Shown piece after piece: positions 50,443 through 58,946 of a DNA stretch of 64,000 nucleotides. The DNA comes from Micropruina sp. (GTDB lineage Bacteria > Actinomycetota > Actinomycetes > Propionibacteriales > Propionibacteriaceae). The position numbers and the translations under genes are program-made. The first letter of the stretch is position 1, and each line of letters starts with the position of its first letter. The notes under the pieces were generated by a model. It did no database searches. It was not told where the DNA came from and saw only the letters and a list, made by a program, of their open reading frames with translations. The stretch lies in contig JADJTM010000001.1 in assembly GCA_016711205.1 (NCBI GenBank), positions 744,001-808,000 on the forward strand, in the 5' to 3' direction.

Positions 50443-50735
50443 TGCTCGTCACCCAGAATGCGCGGAACGCGGAACCGGTCGTCCTCGACCGAGGGCGCAC
50501 CGGCCAGCACGGCCTCTGCGGGCAGCGACAGACGCACCTCGTCGGCACGGAACACGTTGGTGAGCGGCAGCGCATGCGACATCGGGGGCACGTCGTCGCC
50601 GGCCACCTCGGTGACTTGGGCCACGGCGTCCAAAATGACGTCCAGTTGGGGGGCGAGCTTCGCCAGTTCTTCGTCCGACAAGGCAATTCTCGCCAGTGCC
50701 GCCAGGCGTGCCACCTCGTGCGTGGTCAGGGCCAC
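50439..50735 (-). CDS. gatC: Asp-tRNA(Asn)/Glu-tRNA(Gln) amidotransferase subunit C
   Basis: A 98-residue small subunit that wraps around GatA and stabilises its contact with GatB. THEVARLAALARIALSDEEL is the family N-terminus, followed by LAPQLDVILDAVAQVTEVAG and DDVPPMSHALPLTNVFRADEV. Start GTG 50735. It overlaps gatA by 4 bases, so gatC-gatA-gatB form one coupled operon. Length and order are standard. Confidence 0.95.
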   Translation of the reverse strand: MALTTHEVARLAALARIALSDEELAKLAPQLDVILDAVAQVTEVAGDDVPPMSHALPLTNVFRADEVRLSLPAEAVLAGAPSVEDDRFRVPRILGDEQ

Positions 50736-50845
50736 CGCTGCACCTCGCTCTCGATCCGAGCGCCCATCCTAAGGTGTAGCTGTGCGACGCAGGCGCAGGG
50801 CCGGGATTGCGAACGGCTGTAACAATCCTGCGCGAGACTGGAGCG

Positions 50846-51466
50846 ATGTTTCTGCTGCGCGTGGCACTGCCCGACCGACCCGGTTCGCTGGGTGCGGTGG
50901 CGACCGCGATGGGCACCGTGGGCGCCGACATCCAGGCTGTCGAGATCGTCGAGAAGTACGACAGCTACGCGGTCGACGATTTCATGGTGGAGGTGCCCTA
51001 CGGCACTCTGCCGGACGCCCTGATCACCGCCTGCACCAGCATCGGTGGTGTCGAGGTGCTGTGGTTCTCGCACTATCCGGTCGGCTGGGGCCTGCAGGCC
51101 GACGTCGCCGTGCTCGACGACATGACGGCCGACCCCGAGCAGGCCGAGCGCATTCTCACCGAGGCGGCACCGGCGGTGTTCCGGATCAACTGGGCGGCAC
51201 ATGTCGATCCGGCCGACGGCCGGGTGATCACCCGCACCGCGATGGCGCCCGAAGTCAGCCATCTGCCGCTGGACGCGCTGCAGCCGCTGAACGAGCCGCA
51301 CAGCGTCGAGCTGCCGGACGGCTGGTTGGCCGGCTGGCCCGAACTGCTGGTGGCCGTGGCGCCGTTCAAGCAGGGCACGTCGCTGGTGCTGGCGCGGGCG
51401 GGGGGCCCGCCGTTCATCAAGTCGGAGGTCGCCCGGTTGCGGCATCTGGCCGCACTGGCGAACTGA
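50846..51466 (+). CDS. ACT-domain regulatory-type protein
   Basis: A 206-residue protein that opens with an ACT domain (LLRVALPDRPGSLGAVATAMG; ADIQAVEIVEKYDSYAVDDFMVE), a fold that binds amino acids. A second half (LLVAVAPFKQGTSLVLARAGGPPFIKSEVARLRHLA) is conserved in actinobacterial homologues and looks like a degenerate GAF/ACT-like partner domain. ATG 50846 is chosen because the domain starts at once. It is divergent from gatC with ~110 bases between the starts. Location between ligA and gatCAB is a common actinobacterial order. Ligand unknown. Confidence 0.8.
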   Translation: MFLLRVALPDRPGSLGAVATAMGTVGADIQAVEIVEKYDSYAVDDFMVEVPYGTLPDALITACTSIGGVEVLWFSHYPVGWGLQADVAVLDDMTADPEQAERILTEAAPAVFRINWAAHVDPADGRVITRTAMAPEVSHLPLDALQPLNEPHSVELPDGWLAGWPELLVAVAPFKQGTSLVLARAGGPPFIKSEVARLRHLAALAN

Positions 51467-51484
51467 GACCCCTGGCGGTGCGGC

Positions 51485-51700
51485 TCAGCCGGCGCCCGCC
51501 GACTGCATCATCGTGAAGATGTACCAGCCGTAGAGAAACAGCACGGTCGCGGCACCGACGAAACCGAGCGCGACCCACCAGCGCATGCGTTTCTTCTGCC
51601 GGGTGGACGGCACCTCGGCCGGCCCCCACTCGCCCAGCTTGGGCCATACCCGCGGCGGCGCGCCGGCGTTCAGGTTCAGCTTGCTGTTGAGGCCCTCCAC
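51485..51700 (-). CDS. small single-pass membrane protein
   Basis: A 71-residue protein with a Pro/Trp-rich N-terminal half (GAPPRVWPKLGEWGPAEVPS), a basic stretch (RQKKRMRWW) and one TM helix (VALGFVGAATVLFLYGWYIF), ending MMQSAGAG. The basic residues before the helix predict the N-terminus inside. The start is GTG 51700. Similar small proteins sit between ligA and gatC in actinobacteria, but I know no name or function. It ends close to the convergent ACT gene (19 bases). Confidence 0.65.
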   Translation of the reverse strand: MEGLNSKLNLNAGAPPRVWPKLGEWGPAEVPSTRQKKRMRWWVALGFVGAATVLFLYGWYIFTMMQSAGAG

Positions 51701-51749
51701 GCCGGCCAGTGTAGTGGGGGCGGGTCGTTACGGACCCGTCCATCATCTC

Positions 51750-51846
51750 GGGGCAACGCCCTGTGACCGTCCTCCGGGGCAGCGCCCTGTGACCGTCCTC
51801 CCAGCAACGCCTTCTGACCGTCATCCCGGCGAATGCCGGGATCTCG
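51750..51846. repeat. three 26-bp direct repeats next to one hairpin-family copy
   Basis: The unit GGGGCAACGCCCTGTGACCG plus TCCTCC occurs at 51750, 51776 and 51802 (the last two differ at several bases). It leads directly into CATCCCGGCGAATGCCGGGATCTCGC, a copy of the hairpin family in inverse orientation. The whole lies upstream of the small membrane protein. Confidence 0.65.
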
Positions 51847-51928
51847 CTTCTGGCTCCCGCTCAACTCGGCCAGCCCGGGTAGTGTCACGCGATCGGGCGA
51901 GGCCGTGCTCAAGCAGGACGCGCCGGCC

Positions 51929-52018
51929 ACTCTGCTGCCTTTGCAGACACTGTGCTGCCTTCGTACGGGCAGCAGAGTGCACACGCAGGCAGCAGAGTGC
52001 CCGACGCAGCAGAGTGCC
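51929..52018. repeat. ACTCTGCTGCC inverted-repeat element, locus 2
   Basis: ACTCTGCTGCC and ACTGTGCTGCC lie forward, then GGCAGCAGAGT twice and GCAGCAGAGT once in reverse, so alternative stem-loops can form. This is the same motif as at 32865-32937. It lies in the gap after the ligA 3' end. Confidence 0.75.
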
Positions 52019-52195
52019 CGACGCGCCAGAGCGGTGCGGTAGCCCGCGACTCGGGGTGAACCTGAGCGAGGACGCCCTCGGAGCTCAGGCGTACGGGTCG
52101 ACCATGGCTGGATCTGCATGTCGTGGACGGCCGGAAGCGCCGTCACCAATGTCGCTCGGGAGGCGTGCAATCGACACCGGCTCCGCCGGGAGTCG

Positions 52196-54283
52196 TCAGG
52201 ACTCTCTCGCCACCGCGCGCGCGGCCTCCGGCCCTTCGTTCAGCAACACCTCGAACCCGGCCGCGTCCAGAATCGGACGTTTCAGGGCCACCGCCTTGTC
52301 GTACTTGCTGCCCGCGTTGTCGCCCACCACCACGAAGTCGGTCTTGGCCGACACCGACGCAGCGGATTTGCCGCCGCGCGCCGTGATCGCCTCGCCGGCA
52401 CCCTCGCGGGTGTAGTCGGGGATCGACCCGGTGACCACGATGCTGAGCCCGGCCAGCGTCTGCGGCAGGTCGTCGGAAGCCTCGGCCGGCTCGTCGGCCA
52501 TCACACAGCCGGCGGCCAGCCATGCCTCGACGATGCGCTGGTGCCAGTCGACCTCGAACCAGGCCCTGATGGAGGCCGCCAGCGTAGGCCCGATGCCCTC
52601 CACTGCGCTGAGCTCGTCGACGCTCGCGGCCCGCAACGCCTGGATGCTGGGAAACGCCGCGGCCACCTCAGGTGCCACGCCCTTGCCGATGTGCCGGATC
52701 GACAGCGCCACCAGGAACTTCGCGAACGGACGGGTCTTCGCCTCGGCCAGGTTGGTCACCAGCTTCTCGCCGTTGGCCGAGAGGTAGCGGCCGTTCGGGT
52801 TCTCGCCCTTGCGCGGCCCGCGGGTGAACATCGGCACCTGGAGCAGCTTCTCCGCCGTCAGGTCGAACAGATCGCCCTCGTCGGCCAGCAGACCCGCCGA
52901 CAACAGGGCGTCCGCCGCCTGCCAGCCCAGCACCTCGATGTCGAGGCCCTGCCGCGAGGCCAGGTGGAACAACCGCTCGCGCAGTTGTGCTGGGCACGAG
53001 CGGGTGTTGGGGCAGCGCAGGTCGGCATCGCCCTCCTTCTCGGGCGCCAGTTCGGTGCCGCAGGACGGGCAGTGGGTGGGCATCGTCCATTCGGTCTCGG
53101 AGCCGTCGCGCAGCGCCACGACCGGCCCGACGATCTCGGGGATCACGTCGCCGGCCTTGCGCAACACCACCGTGTCGCCGACCAGCACCCCCTTGCGTTT
53201 CACCTCGGACGCGTTGTGCAGGGTTGCCATTTCGACCGTCGATCCCGACACCACCACGGGTGTCATCACGCCGTAGGGGGTGACCCGGCCGGTGCGGCCG
53301 GTGTTGACCCGGATGTCGAGCAGCTTGGTGGTGACCTCTTCGGGCGGGTACTTGTAGGCGATCGCCCAGCGCGGCGCGCGCGAGGTGTACCCCAACTGCT
53401 GCTGCTGCTCGCGATCGTCGACCTTGATCACCACGCCGTCGATCTCATGCTCGACGCCGTGCCGGTGCTCGCCGTAGCGCTCGATGTAGGCCCACGCCTG
53501 CTCCAACGTCGGCGCGACCTGGTAGTGGCTGCTGACCGGCAGCCCCCACTCACGCAGCTTGTCGTAACCGTGCGACTGGCTGTCGATTCGAACCTCGGAC
53601 ACCTCCCCGAGTCCGTGGCACAGAAACCGCAGGTTGCGCGAGGCGGTCACCCGCGGGTCCTTCTGGCGCAGCGAGCCGGCCGCCGAGTTGCGCGGGTTGG
53701 CGAACGGCGCCTTGCCGGAGGCCACCAGCCCCTCGTTCAGCGCGGCGAAGTCCTGCGGCCGCATGAACACCTCGCCGCGCACCTCGACCAGGCTGGGCGC
53801 CCCGGCGCTCAGCCGGTCGGGTATGGACGCGATCGTGCGCACGTTGGCGGTGACGTCTTCGCCGACCCGCCCATCGCCCCGGGTGGCCGCGGTGACCAGC
53901 CGTCCGTCGCGGTACACCAGGTCGAGCGCGAGACCGTCGATCTTCAGCTCGCACAGCCAGGCCGTGACCTCGGTCTCGCGGGTGACCCGGGCGCCCCAAC
54001 GCTCGAACTGCTCGAGCGAGAACGCGTTGTCGAGGCTCATCAGCGGCTGCAGGTGGGTGACCGCCGTGAAGGTGGCGGACGGTGCCCCGCCCACCTTCTG
54101 CGTGGGCGAGTCGGGGGTGCGCAACTCGGGATGCTCGTTCTCGATCGCCTCAAGTTCGCGCATCAGGGCGTCGAAGTCGCCGTCGCTGATCGTGGGGGCG
54201 TCGGTGATGTAGTAGCGGAAGCGATGCTCTTCGATCTGCTGAGCCAGGTCGGCGTGCCTGGTGCGGTCGTCGTCGATGCTCAC
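52196..54283 (-). CDS. ligA: NAD+-dependent DNA ligase
   Basis: A 695-residue ligase that seals nicks during replication and repair. The adenylated lysine is K114 in LCELKIDGLAL. The Ia domain opens with RFRYYITDAPTISDGDFD, and the nucleotidyltransferase/OB region carries EHEIDGVVIKVDD and VGDTVVLRKAGDVIPEIVG. Zinc-finger cysteines are in HCPSCGTEL and CPNTRSCPAQL. The HhH region (IRHIGKGVAPEVAAAF; LSAVEGIGPTLAASI) and a C-terminal BRCT (LSIVVTGSIPDYTREGAGEAI) follow. GTG 54283 (MSIDDDRTRH) is preferred to longer frames. Complete and unbroken. Confidence 0.96.
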   Translation of the reverse strand: MSIDDDRTRHADLAQQIEEHRFRYYITDAPTISDGDFDALMRELEAIENEHPELRTPDSPTQKVGGAPSATFTAVTHLQPLMSLDNAFSLEQFERWGARVTRETEVTAWLCELKIDGLALDLVYRDGRLVTAATRGDGRVGEDVTANVRTIASIPDRLSAGAPSLVEVRGEVFMRPQDFAALNEGLVASGKAPFANPRNSAAGSLRQKDPRVTASRNLRFLCHGLGEVSEVRIDSQSHGYDKLREWGLPVSSHYQVAPTLEQAWAYIERYGEHRHGVEHEIDGVVIKVDDREQQQQLGYTSRAPRWAIAYKYPPEEVTTKLLDIRVNTGRTGRVTPYGVMTPVVVSGSTVEMATLHNASEVKRKGVLVGDTVVLRKAGDVIPEIVGPVVALRDGSETEWTMPTHCPSCGTELAPEKEGDADLRCPNTRSCPAQLRERLFHLASRQGLDIEVLGWQAADALLSAGLLADEGDLFDLTAEKLLQVPMFTRGPRKGENPNGRYLSANGEKLVTNLAEAKTRPFAKFLVALSIRHIGKGVAPEVAAAFPSIQALRAASVDELSAVEGIGPTLAASIRAWFEVDWHQRIVEAWLAAGCVMADEPAEASDDLPQTLAGLSIVVTGSIPDYTREGAGEAITARGGKSAASVSAKTDFVVVGDNAGSKYDKAVALKRPILDAAGFEVLLNEGPEAARAVARES

Positions 54284-54533
54284 CCAGGTCAGCGTACTGA
54301 TCGGCTGCGACAGTTCCTGCAGTGCGCGCGGCAGAAACCTCACCATTGCGCGAGAAGCTGCGGTCAACGGCACCAGGACGCCACGGGTGCCGTGCGCCGA
54401 ACCCGCGCGGTCGCCGGGCCGCCCGTTCCCCCACCCGTGGCCGTCGACATAGTCGCGGCACAGGCATACCGTGGCCCGATGACGGCGACCCGCTGCGCTG
54501 CCCGCCCGCCATCCTCACCCCCGGGCGATTCCC

Positions 54534-56591
54534 GTGGCCGCCGCTGAGCGCCCGGACCACTCTCGCCGCCTCGATCAGTTGCGGGCGGACGGGTTCGTGG
54601 GTCGCGCCGCTCCGCTGGCTGCGATCGCCGCGTCCATCGAGGGACGCAGCGCGCACCGGGTGCATCTGGTGCACGGCCCGGGAGGCATCGGCAAGACCAC
54701 CCTGCTCGATGCCGCCGACCGGCAGGGCCGTGCGCTCCACCGCCCGGTGCTGCGGCTCGACGGGCGCGACGTCGTCTGCTCCCCCGCTGCGATCGAGGCC
54801 TGGTACGGGACGGCGTCCGGCACCGGGAACGCCGAGCCGAGCCTGCTGCTGATCGACGGCTACGAACTGCTCGCACCCCTCGACGGCTGGTTCCGGACGA
54901 TCTTCCTGCCGTCGCTGCCGGCGGAATCGGTGACCGTGCTGGCCGGACGCACCGCCCCGTCCGAGGGCTGGTGGCTGGACGCCGGCTGGCGGGTCTTGGC
55001 CACCACCCACGAACTCGACGTGCTCGATCGCTCCGAGAGCGACCTGCTGCTCGCCCGGCTGGACGTTGCACCGGCACAGCGAGCGGCCCTGGCCCAGCTG
55101 GGCCGCGGCCATCCGCTGGTGTTGGTGATGCTGGCCGAGGCGGCTCGCCGGCGCACCGGTCTGAGCGGTTTCGAGGACGCACCGGATGTGGTCGGACGGC
55201 TGTGCTCCATGCTCGTCGATGATGTGCCCAGCCCGGCCCACCGGCTGGGCCTGGCGACCTGTGCGCACGCCGCTCAAACCACTCAGGATCTGCTGCAGCA
55301 CACGGTCGGCGAGCGTTCGGGTGAGATCTGGGACTGGTTGTCCGCCCGTTCCTATGTGCGGCACGGGGCCGTGGGGCTGTTTCTGCACGACGTCGTGCGG
55401 GCCCTGTTCGAGGCCGAGTTCCGGCACCGGTCGCCGGACGGCTACCTCGCCCTGCACCGCGCCGTCCGCGAGTACTTCGAGCAACGTCTCGACGACCCCC
55501 GCGAAACCCATCCCGAGCGGGCGGCGACCGAGATCCTGCTGCTGCACCGGCGCGGCCCGCTCAGCGCCGAGGTCGGTGACCTGCCGGCGGGCATGCTGCC
55601 ACCGGTGGTCCGGGCCAGCCCCGGCGACCAGGGCTGGATGCTCGACCTGCTCGAACGCGCCGACGGCGTGCGCGCCGCCGACATCGCTCGGGGCTGGTTC
55701 GCCGACCACAGCGCCACGCTCTATCGCCTCACCGTGGACGGCGGGCCGTCCGCGTTCGCCCACCACGGCTACCTGAGCGGCCCGCCCGAGTTCGACGATC
55801 CGGTGGCCACCGCGATCTGGAACGCGGTCGGCAGGCACGGGCCGCTGCGTCCGGGCGAACGGATCGACGTCAACCGGTTCAGTGCCGCCGGCGGCGGTAC
55901 CCGCGACCCGTTGCTGCTGCTCGTCAACGGCACCGCGTGCGTGCTGGAGTGGCGCCGGCAGCCGGCCGCCTGGACGTTTCTGGTCACCCCGGATCCCGAC
56001 TACTACGCCGACTACTTCGGCTACCTGGGCATGCGGCACCTGGTGAGCATCGACCTGGGCGCCGGGCCGGTCGGGGCGTGGGGCTGGGACCGGCGGCGGC
56101 TGGACGTGCGCGGCCTGTTCGAGATGATGTCCATCCGTGAACTCACCGGCGAGATCGGGCCTCCGCCCGCTCACCTGCTGCGGCCGGCTCCGCTGGCGCG
56201 TGCCGAGTTCGACCGCGCCGTCCGGGCCGCGCTCGGCGGCCTGACCCGCCCGGACCGGCTCGCCGACTCACCGCTGCTCGGCTCGGCGCTGGTGCACCGG
56301 CCGGACCCCGGCGAACTCGCCTCCGCTCTGATCGCCGTCATCGCGGGCCTGGCCGACGAACCGCAAGGGGCCGAACACCGGCGGGTGCTGGAGCGCACCC
56401 ACCTGCACACCGCCCCGTCCCAGGAGGCCGCCGCCGCCCTGCTGGGCCTGCCGTTCAGCACCTATCGCCGCCACCTCGCCCAGGCCGTGGAGCGGCTGTG
56501 CGAGGTGCTGTGGGCGATCGAACTCGGCACCTCCGGCGGGCCACCGGTCGCAACCGGGCAGAAAGTGGGCAGAAACCGGCCTGGAGAGTGA
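54534..56591 (+). CDS. STAND-like P-loop ATPase with C-terminal HTH-like region, probable regulator
   Basis: A 685-residue protein. The Walker A is VHGPGGIGKTTLLDAA (P-loop ~48-56) and the Walker B is LLLIDGYELL (~104-113); VTVLAGRT and LGRGHPLVLVMLA behave as the sensor and GxP motifs of STAND NTPases. The middle (VATAIWNAVGRHGPL; WTFLVTPDPDYYADYFGYLG) may hold a degenerate GNAT-like domain. The C-terminus has SQEAAAALLGLPFSTYRRHL plus AQAVERLCEVLW, an HTH-like segment common at the end of actinobacterial ATPase regulators. Start GTG 54534. It is probably a signal-responsive transcription regulator, by family inference. It leads a three-gene module on the plus strand inserted between ligA and the mnmA operon. 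Confidence 0.7.
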   Translation: MAAAERPDHSRRLDQLRADGFVGRAAPLAAIAASIEGRSAHRVHLVHGPGGIGKTTLLDAADRQGRALHRPVLRLDGRDVVCSPAAIEAWYGTASGTGNAEPSLLLIDGYELLAPLDGWFRTIFLPSLPAESVTVLAGRTAPSEGWWLDAGWRVLATTHELDVLDRSESDLLLARLDVAPAQRAALAQLGRGHPLVLVMLAEAARRRTGLSGFEDAPDVVGRLCSMLVDDVPSPAHRLGLATCAHAAQTTQDLLQHTVGERSGEIWDWLSARSYVRHGAVGLFLHDVVRALFEAEFRHRSPDGYLALHRAVREYFEQRLDDPRETHPERAATEILLLHRRGPLSAEVGDLPAGMLPPVVRASPGDQGWMLDLLERADGVRAADIARGWFADHSATLYRLTVDGGPSAFAHHGYLSGPPEFDDPVATAIWNAVGRHGPLRPGERIDVNRFSAAGGGTRDPLLLLVNGTACVLEWRRQPAAWTFLVTPDPDYYADYFGYLGMRHLVSIDLGAGPVGAWGWDRRRLDVRGLFEMMSIRELTGEIGPPPAHLLRPAPLARAEFDRAVRAALGGLTRPDRLADSPLLGSALVHRPDPGELASALIAVIAGLADEPQGAEHRRVLERTHLHTAPSQEAAAALLGLPFSTYRRHLAQAVERLCEVLWAIELGTSGGPPVATGQKVGRNRPGE

Positions 56592-56635
56592 GCAGCTGAC
56601 GGCGGCACGGTGGGCACGACCTGAAGGAGGCCCCG

Positions 56636-58105
56636 ATGACCCGCCACCAACCGCTCGACATCGCCGTTCTCGGCGCCGGACCGATCGGCTTGACCGCCGC
56701 GCTGCTGCTGGCCCGAGACGGGCACCACGTGGTGGTGGTCGACGCCGATCCGGGGCCGGGCGCCACCGATATCGAGAGTTGGCATCGTCCGGGCGTCAGC
56801 CAGTTCGCCATGCCGCACGTGCTGCTGCCGCGCTGGCGGCATGAGCTCGCGTCAGCCCTTCCCGACCTGATCGCGGCGTTGCGTGCCGCCGGCGCGGCAC
56901 CGCTGAACACGCTGCACCAGCAGCCGGACGAGGTCACGCAGGGCTGGTGGCCGCACGACGAGGCCCTCGATACGCTGGCCGCCCGCCGCCGCTTGGTCGA
57001 ATGGGTGCTGTTGCGGCAGGCCGAGGCCGATCCGCGCATCGAGGTGCGCCGCCCGGTCACGGTGACCGGGTTGCTGCTCTCCTCCGACGCGCAGCCGGTG
57101 GTGACCGGGCTGCGCACCGAGCAGGGGACGCTGCCCGCCGACCTGGTGATCGACGCGTCCGGACGGCACAGTCGGGTTCCCGGCTGGGTGCTGCTCGCGA
57201 CCGGACCCACCGCGCCCGAGACCCGCTCCGAGGCGCGCGTCACCTACTACTGCCGCGATTTCCACTCCCCCGACGGCCCGCCGCCCCGGGTCGGCGCGAT
57301 GCTCACCCACCACCCGTCCTGGTCGATGATCGGCCTGCCCGCCGATCACGGACGCTACGCGATCGTGCTGGCCACCTGGTCCGGGGACGCCCCGTTGCGG
57401 GCACTGCGCGACCCGGCCCGCTGGCAGGCCGCCGTGCGCGGCATCCCGGCGGGAGCCGCGTGGCTCGACCACGGACGTCCGGTCGGCGACGTGCTGGTGC
57501 ACGGCGGCGGTGCCGATGTCGTCCGCGACTACTGCCCGGGCGGCCAACCGCTGCTGGACGGGCTGGTGTGCCTGGGCGACGCGCGGGCGGTGACCATGCC
57601 GCTGCTCGGCCGCGGGCTCACCCTCGGCACCCTGGACGCACTGGCGTTGCGCGACGCGCTACGGCCTGGCGTCCGCGACCGCCACGACGCAACCGTCGCT
57701 CACGCCGAGGCCCACCGCCAACGCCTGGGCGGTCTGATCGATGCCACCCTCTGGTTCGGACGCCACCGCGCCGCCGAGCTGAAGGCCGAGGCCGCCGGCG
57801 TGCCCTATAGCACCGACGATGCCGGCTGGGCGATGACCACCGCCCTGCGGCTGGGCGCCGAACACGACCCGGTACTGGCCCGCGCCTCGTCGGGGATCGG
57901 TGGCCTGCTGGCCACCCCGGCCGAGGTCTTCGCCGACCCGGACGTCCGCAATCGCGCCGGGCGCCATCTCGGCGGACCGGCCCACCTCGACGGCCCGACC
58001 CGGGCCGATCTGCTCTCGGCGCTGGCCGGGACCCCACCTACTTCCCCGACCGACGGGGAGGACCCATCCACTCAAGGAGTTCATCATGTCCGCATCCGTG
58101 TCTGA
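56636..58105 (+). CDS. FAD-dependent oxidoreductase/monooxygenase-like protein
   Basis: A 489-residue flavoprotein of the group A monooxygenase fold. The FAD Rossmann motif is IAVLGAGPIGLTAALLLARD (9-28), the second FAD/NAD region is LPADLVIDASGRHSRVPGW, and the GD motif is LVCLGDARAVTMPLLGRG. The middle (THHPSWSMIGLPADHGRYAIV) is the substrate-sheet region. The last ~90 residues are helical and end past a Pro/Thr-rich linker. AAGGAGG is in front of the ATG, 44 bases after the ATPase stop. The substrate is unknown. Its end overlaps the next gene by 20 bases, so the three genes form one operon. Confidence 0.8.
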   Translation: MTRHQPLDIAVLGAGPIGLTAALLLARDGHHVVVVDADPGPGATDIESWHRPGVSQFAMPHVLLPRWRHELASALPDLIAALRAAGAAPLNTLHQQPDEVTQGWWPHDEALDTLAARRRLVEWVLLRQAEADPRIEVRRPVTVTGLLLSSDAQPVVTGLRTEQGTLPADLVIDASGRHSRVPGWVLLATGPTAPETRSEARVTYYCRDFHSPDGPPPRVGAMLTHHPSWSMIGLPADHGRYAIVLATWSGDAPLRALRDPARWQAAVRGIPAGAAWLDHGRPVGDVLVHGGGADVVRDYCPGGQPLLDGLVCLGDARAVTMPLLGRGLTLGTLDALALRDALRPGVRDRHDATVAHAEAHRQRLGGLIDATLWFGRHRAAELKAEAAGVPYSTDDAGWAMTTALRLGAEHDPVLARASSGIGGLLATPAEVFADPDVRNRAGRHLGGPAHLDGPTRADLLSALAGTPPTSPTDGEDPSTQGVHHVRIRV

Positions 58106-58652
58106 GCGATCCGCCGCCCGGGTGACCGCCGACCCGCTGCCCAACCTGTCGGGGTTCGCTCTGGCCGATCTGCCCCAACTCACGTCCGACTACCTGCACT
58201 CGCTGGAGGTCAGGGTGGCGCGGGTGACCGGCAAGCTGGAGCCCGGCGACGACGGCACCTTCACCGTGCGCGTCACCAACGGCCCGCTGCGCATCACCGA
58301 CTGGACGCTGCACCTGACCTCGACCAGGCCGCAGGTCGCCACCATCATCGCCAGCCCGGGTCTGGTGATCCAGTTCCGCGAGGGCGGCGATCGGGACCAG
58401 CCGAGCGTCCCGCCGAACTCGACGCACGACTCGCTGTACGCGTTCTTCCTGGACGAGGGTCTCGGCGAGCCCGACTCGGTGCTGGAGGCCGACGAGGTGC
58501 GGGAGGTGAGCTTCCACTGGCACGCGGAGGGCGCCGGCTCGGGCGAGTTCGAGGTGCACCTGCACGGCACGATCGACGTCGACTCGCTGTTCCCGCGCGA
58601 TCGCGGCACGGCCAGCACCGCCGGGGTCGAGGTGAAACGCCTGACGAGTTGA
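58086..58652 (+). CDS. hypothetical beta-rich protein, third gene of the module
   Basis: A 188-residue soluble protein, ATG 58086, with AAGGAG in front and 20 bases of overlap with the oxidoreductase gene. After an N-terminal ~30 residues (RVTADPLPNLSGFALADLPQ) the sequence is beta-rich: GTFTVRVTNGPLRITDWTLH, ATIIASPGLVIQFREGG and VREVSFHWHAEGAG with EFEVHLHGTIDVD. An alternating His/Val pattern near the end may form a strand pair. No signal peptide, no catalytic motif. I do not recognise the family. Context links it to the oxidoreductase and the STAND-like regulator. Confidence 0.7.
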   Translation: MSASVSERSAARVTADPLPNLSGFALADLPQLTSDYLHSLEVRVARVTGKLEPGDDGTFTVRVTNGPLRITDWTLHLTSTRPQVATIIASPGLVIQFREGGDRDQPSVPPNSTHDSLYAFFLDEGLGEPDSVLEADEVREVSFHWHAEGAGSGEFEVHLHGTIDVDSLFPRDRGTASTAGVEVKRLTS

Positions 58653-58675
58653 GGGCAGCATGGTTCTCGGACCAC

Positions 58676-58925
58676 CGAGATCCCGGCGTTCGCCGGGATG
58701 ACGGGGTCTCCGGGATGAAGGGGACGCCGAGATGACGGGGACGCCGAGATGACGGGGACGCCGAGATGACGGGGACGCCGGGATGACGGGTGTGGACGAC
58801 GGGGCTGCCGAGATCCCGGCGTTCGCCGGGATGACGGGGACGCCGGGATGACGGGGATGCCGGGATGACGGGGATGCCGGGATGACGGGGATGCCGGGAT
58901 GACGGGGATGCCGGGATGACTGGGT
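58676..58925. repeat. hairpin repeats and 18-19-bp tandem units
   Basis: Two full hairpins (GAGATCCCGGCGTTCGCCGGGA at about 58677 and 58811) are each followed by runs of GACGCCGAGATGACGGG or GATGCCGGGATGACGGG units. About ten units are seen. The first run has CCGAG (mutated), the second CCGGG. It separates the module from the MetE-like operon. Confidence 0.8.
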
Positions 58926-58946
58926 CTCGACGAGCTCGAGCGCGGA

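Noticed and set aside
47536..50772. 1078-codon plus-strand open frame opposite gatB/gatA/gatC
   Set aside because: It is antisense to three conserved genes and shows the same His/Arg/Gln/Gly bias as other shadow frames.
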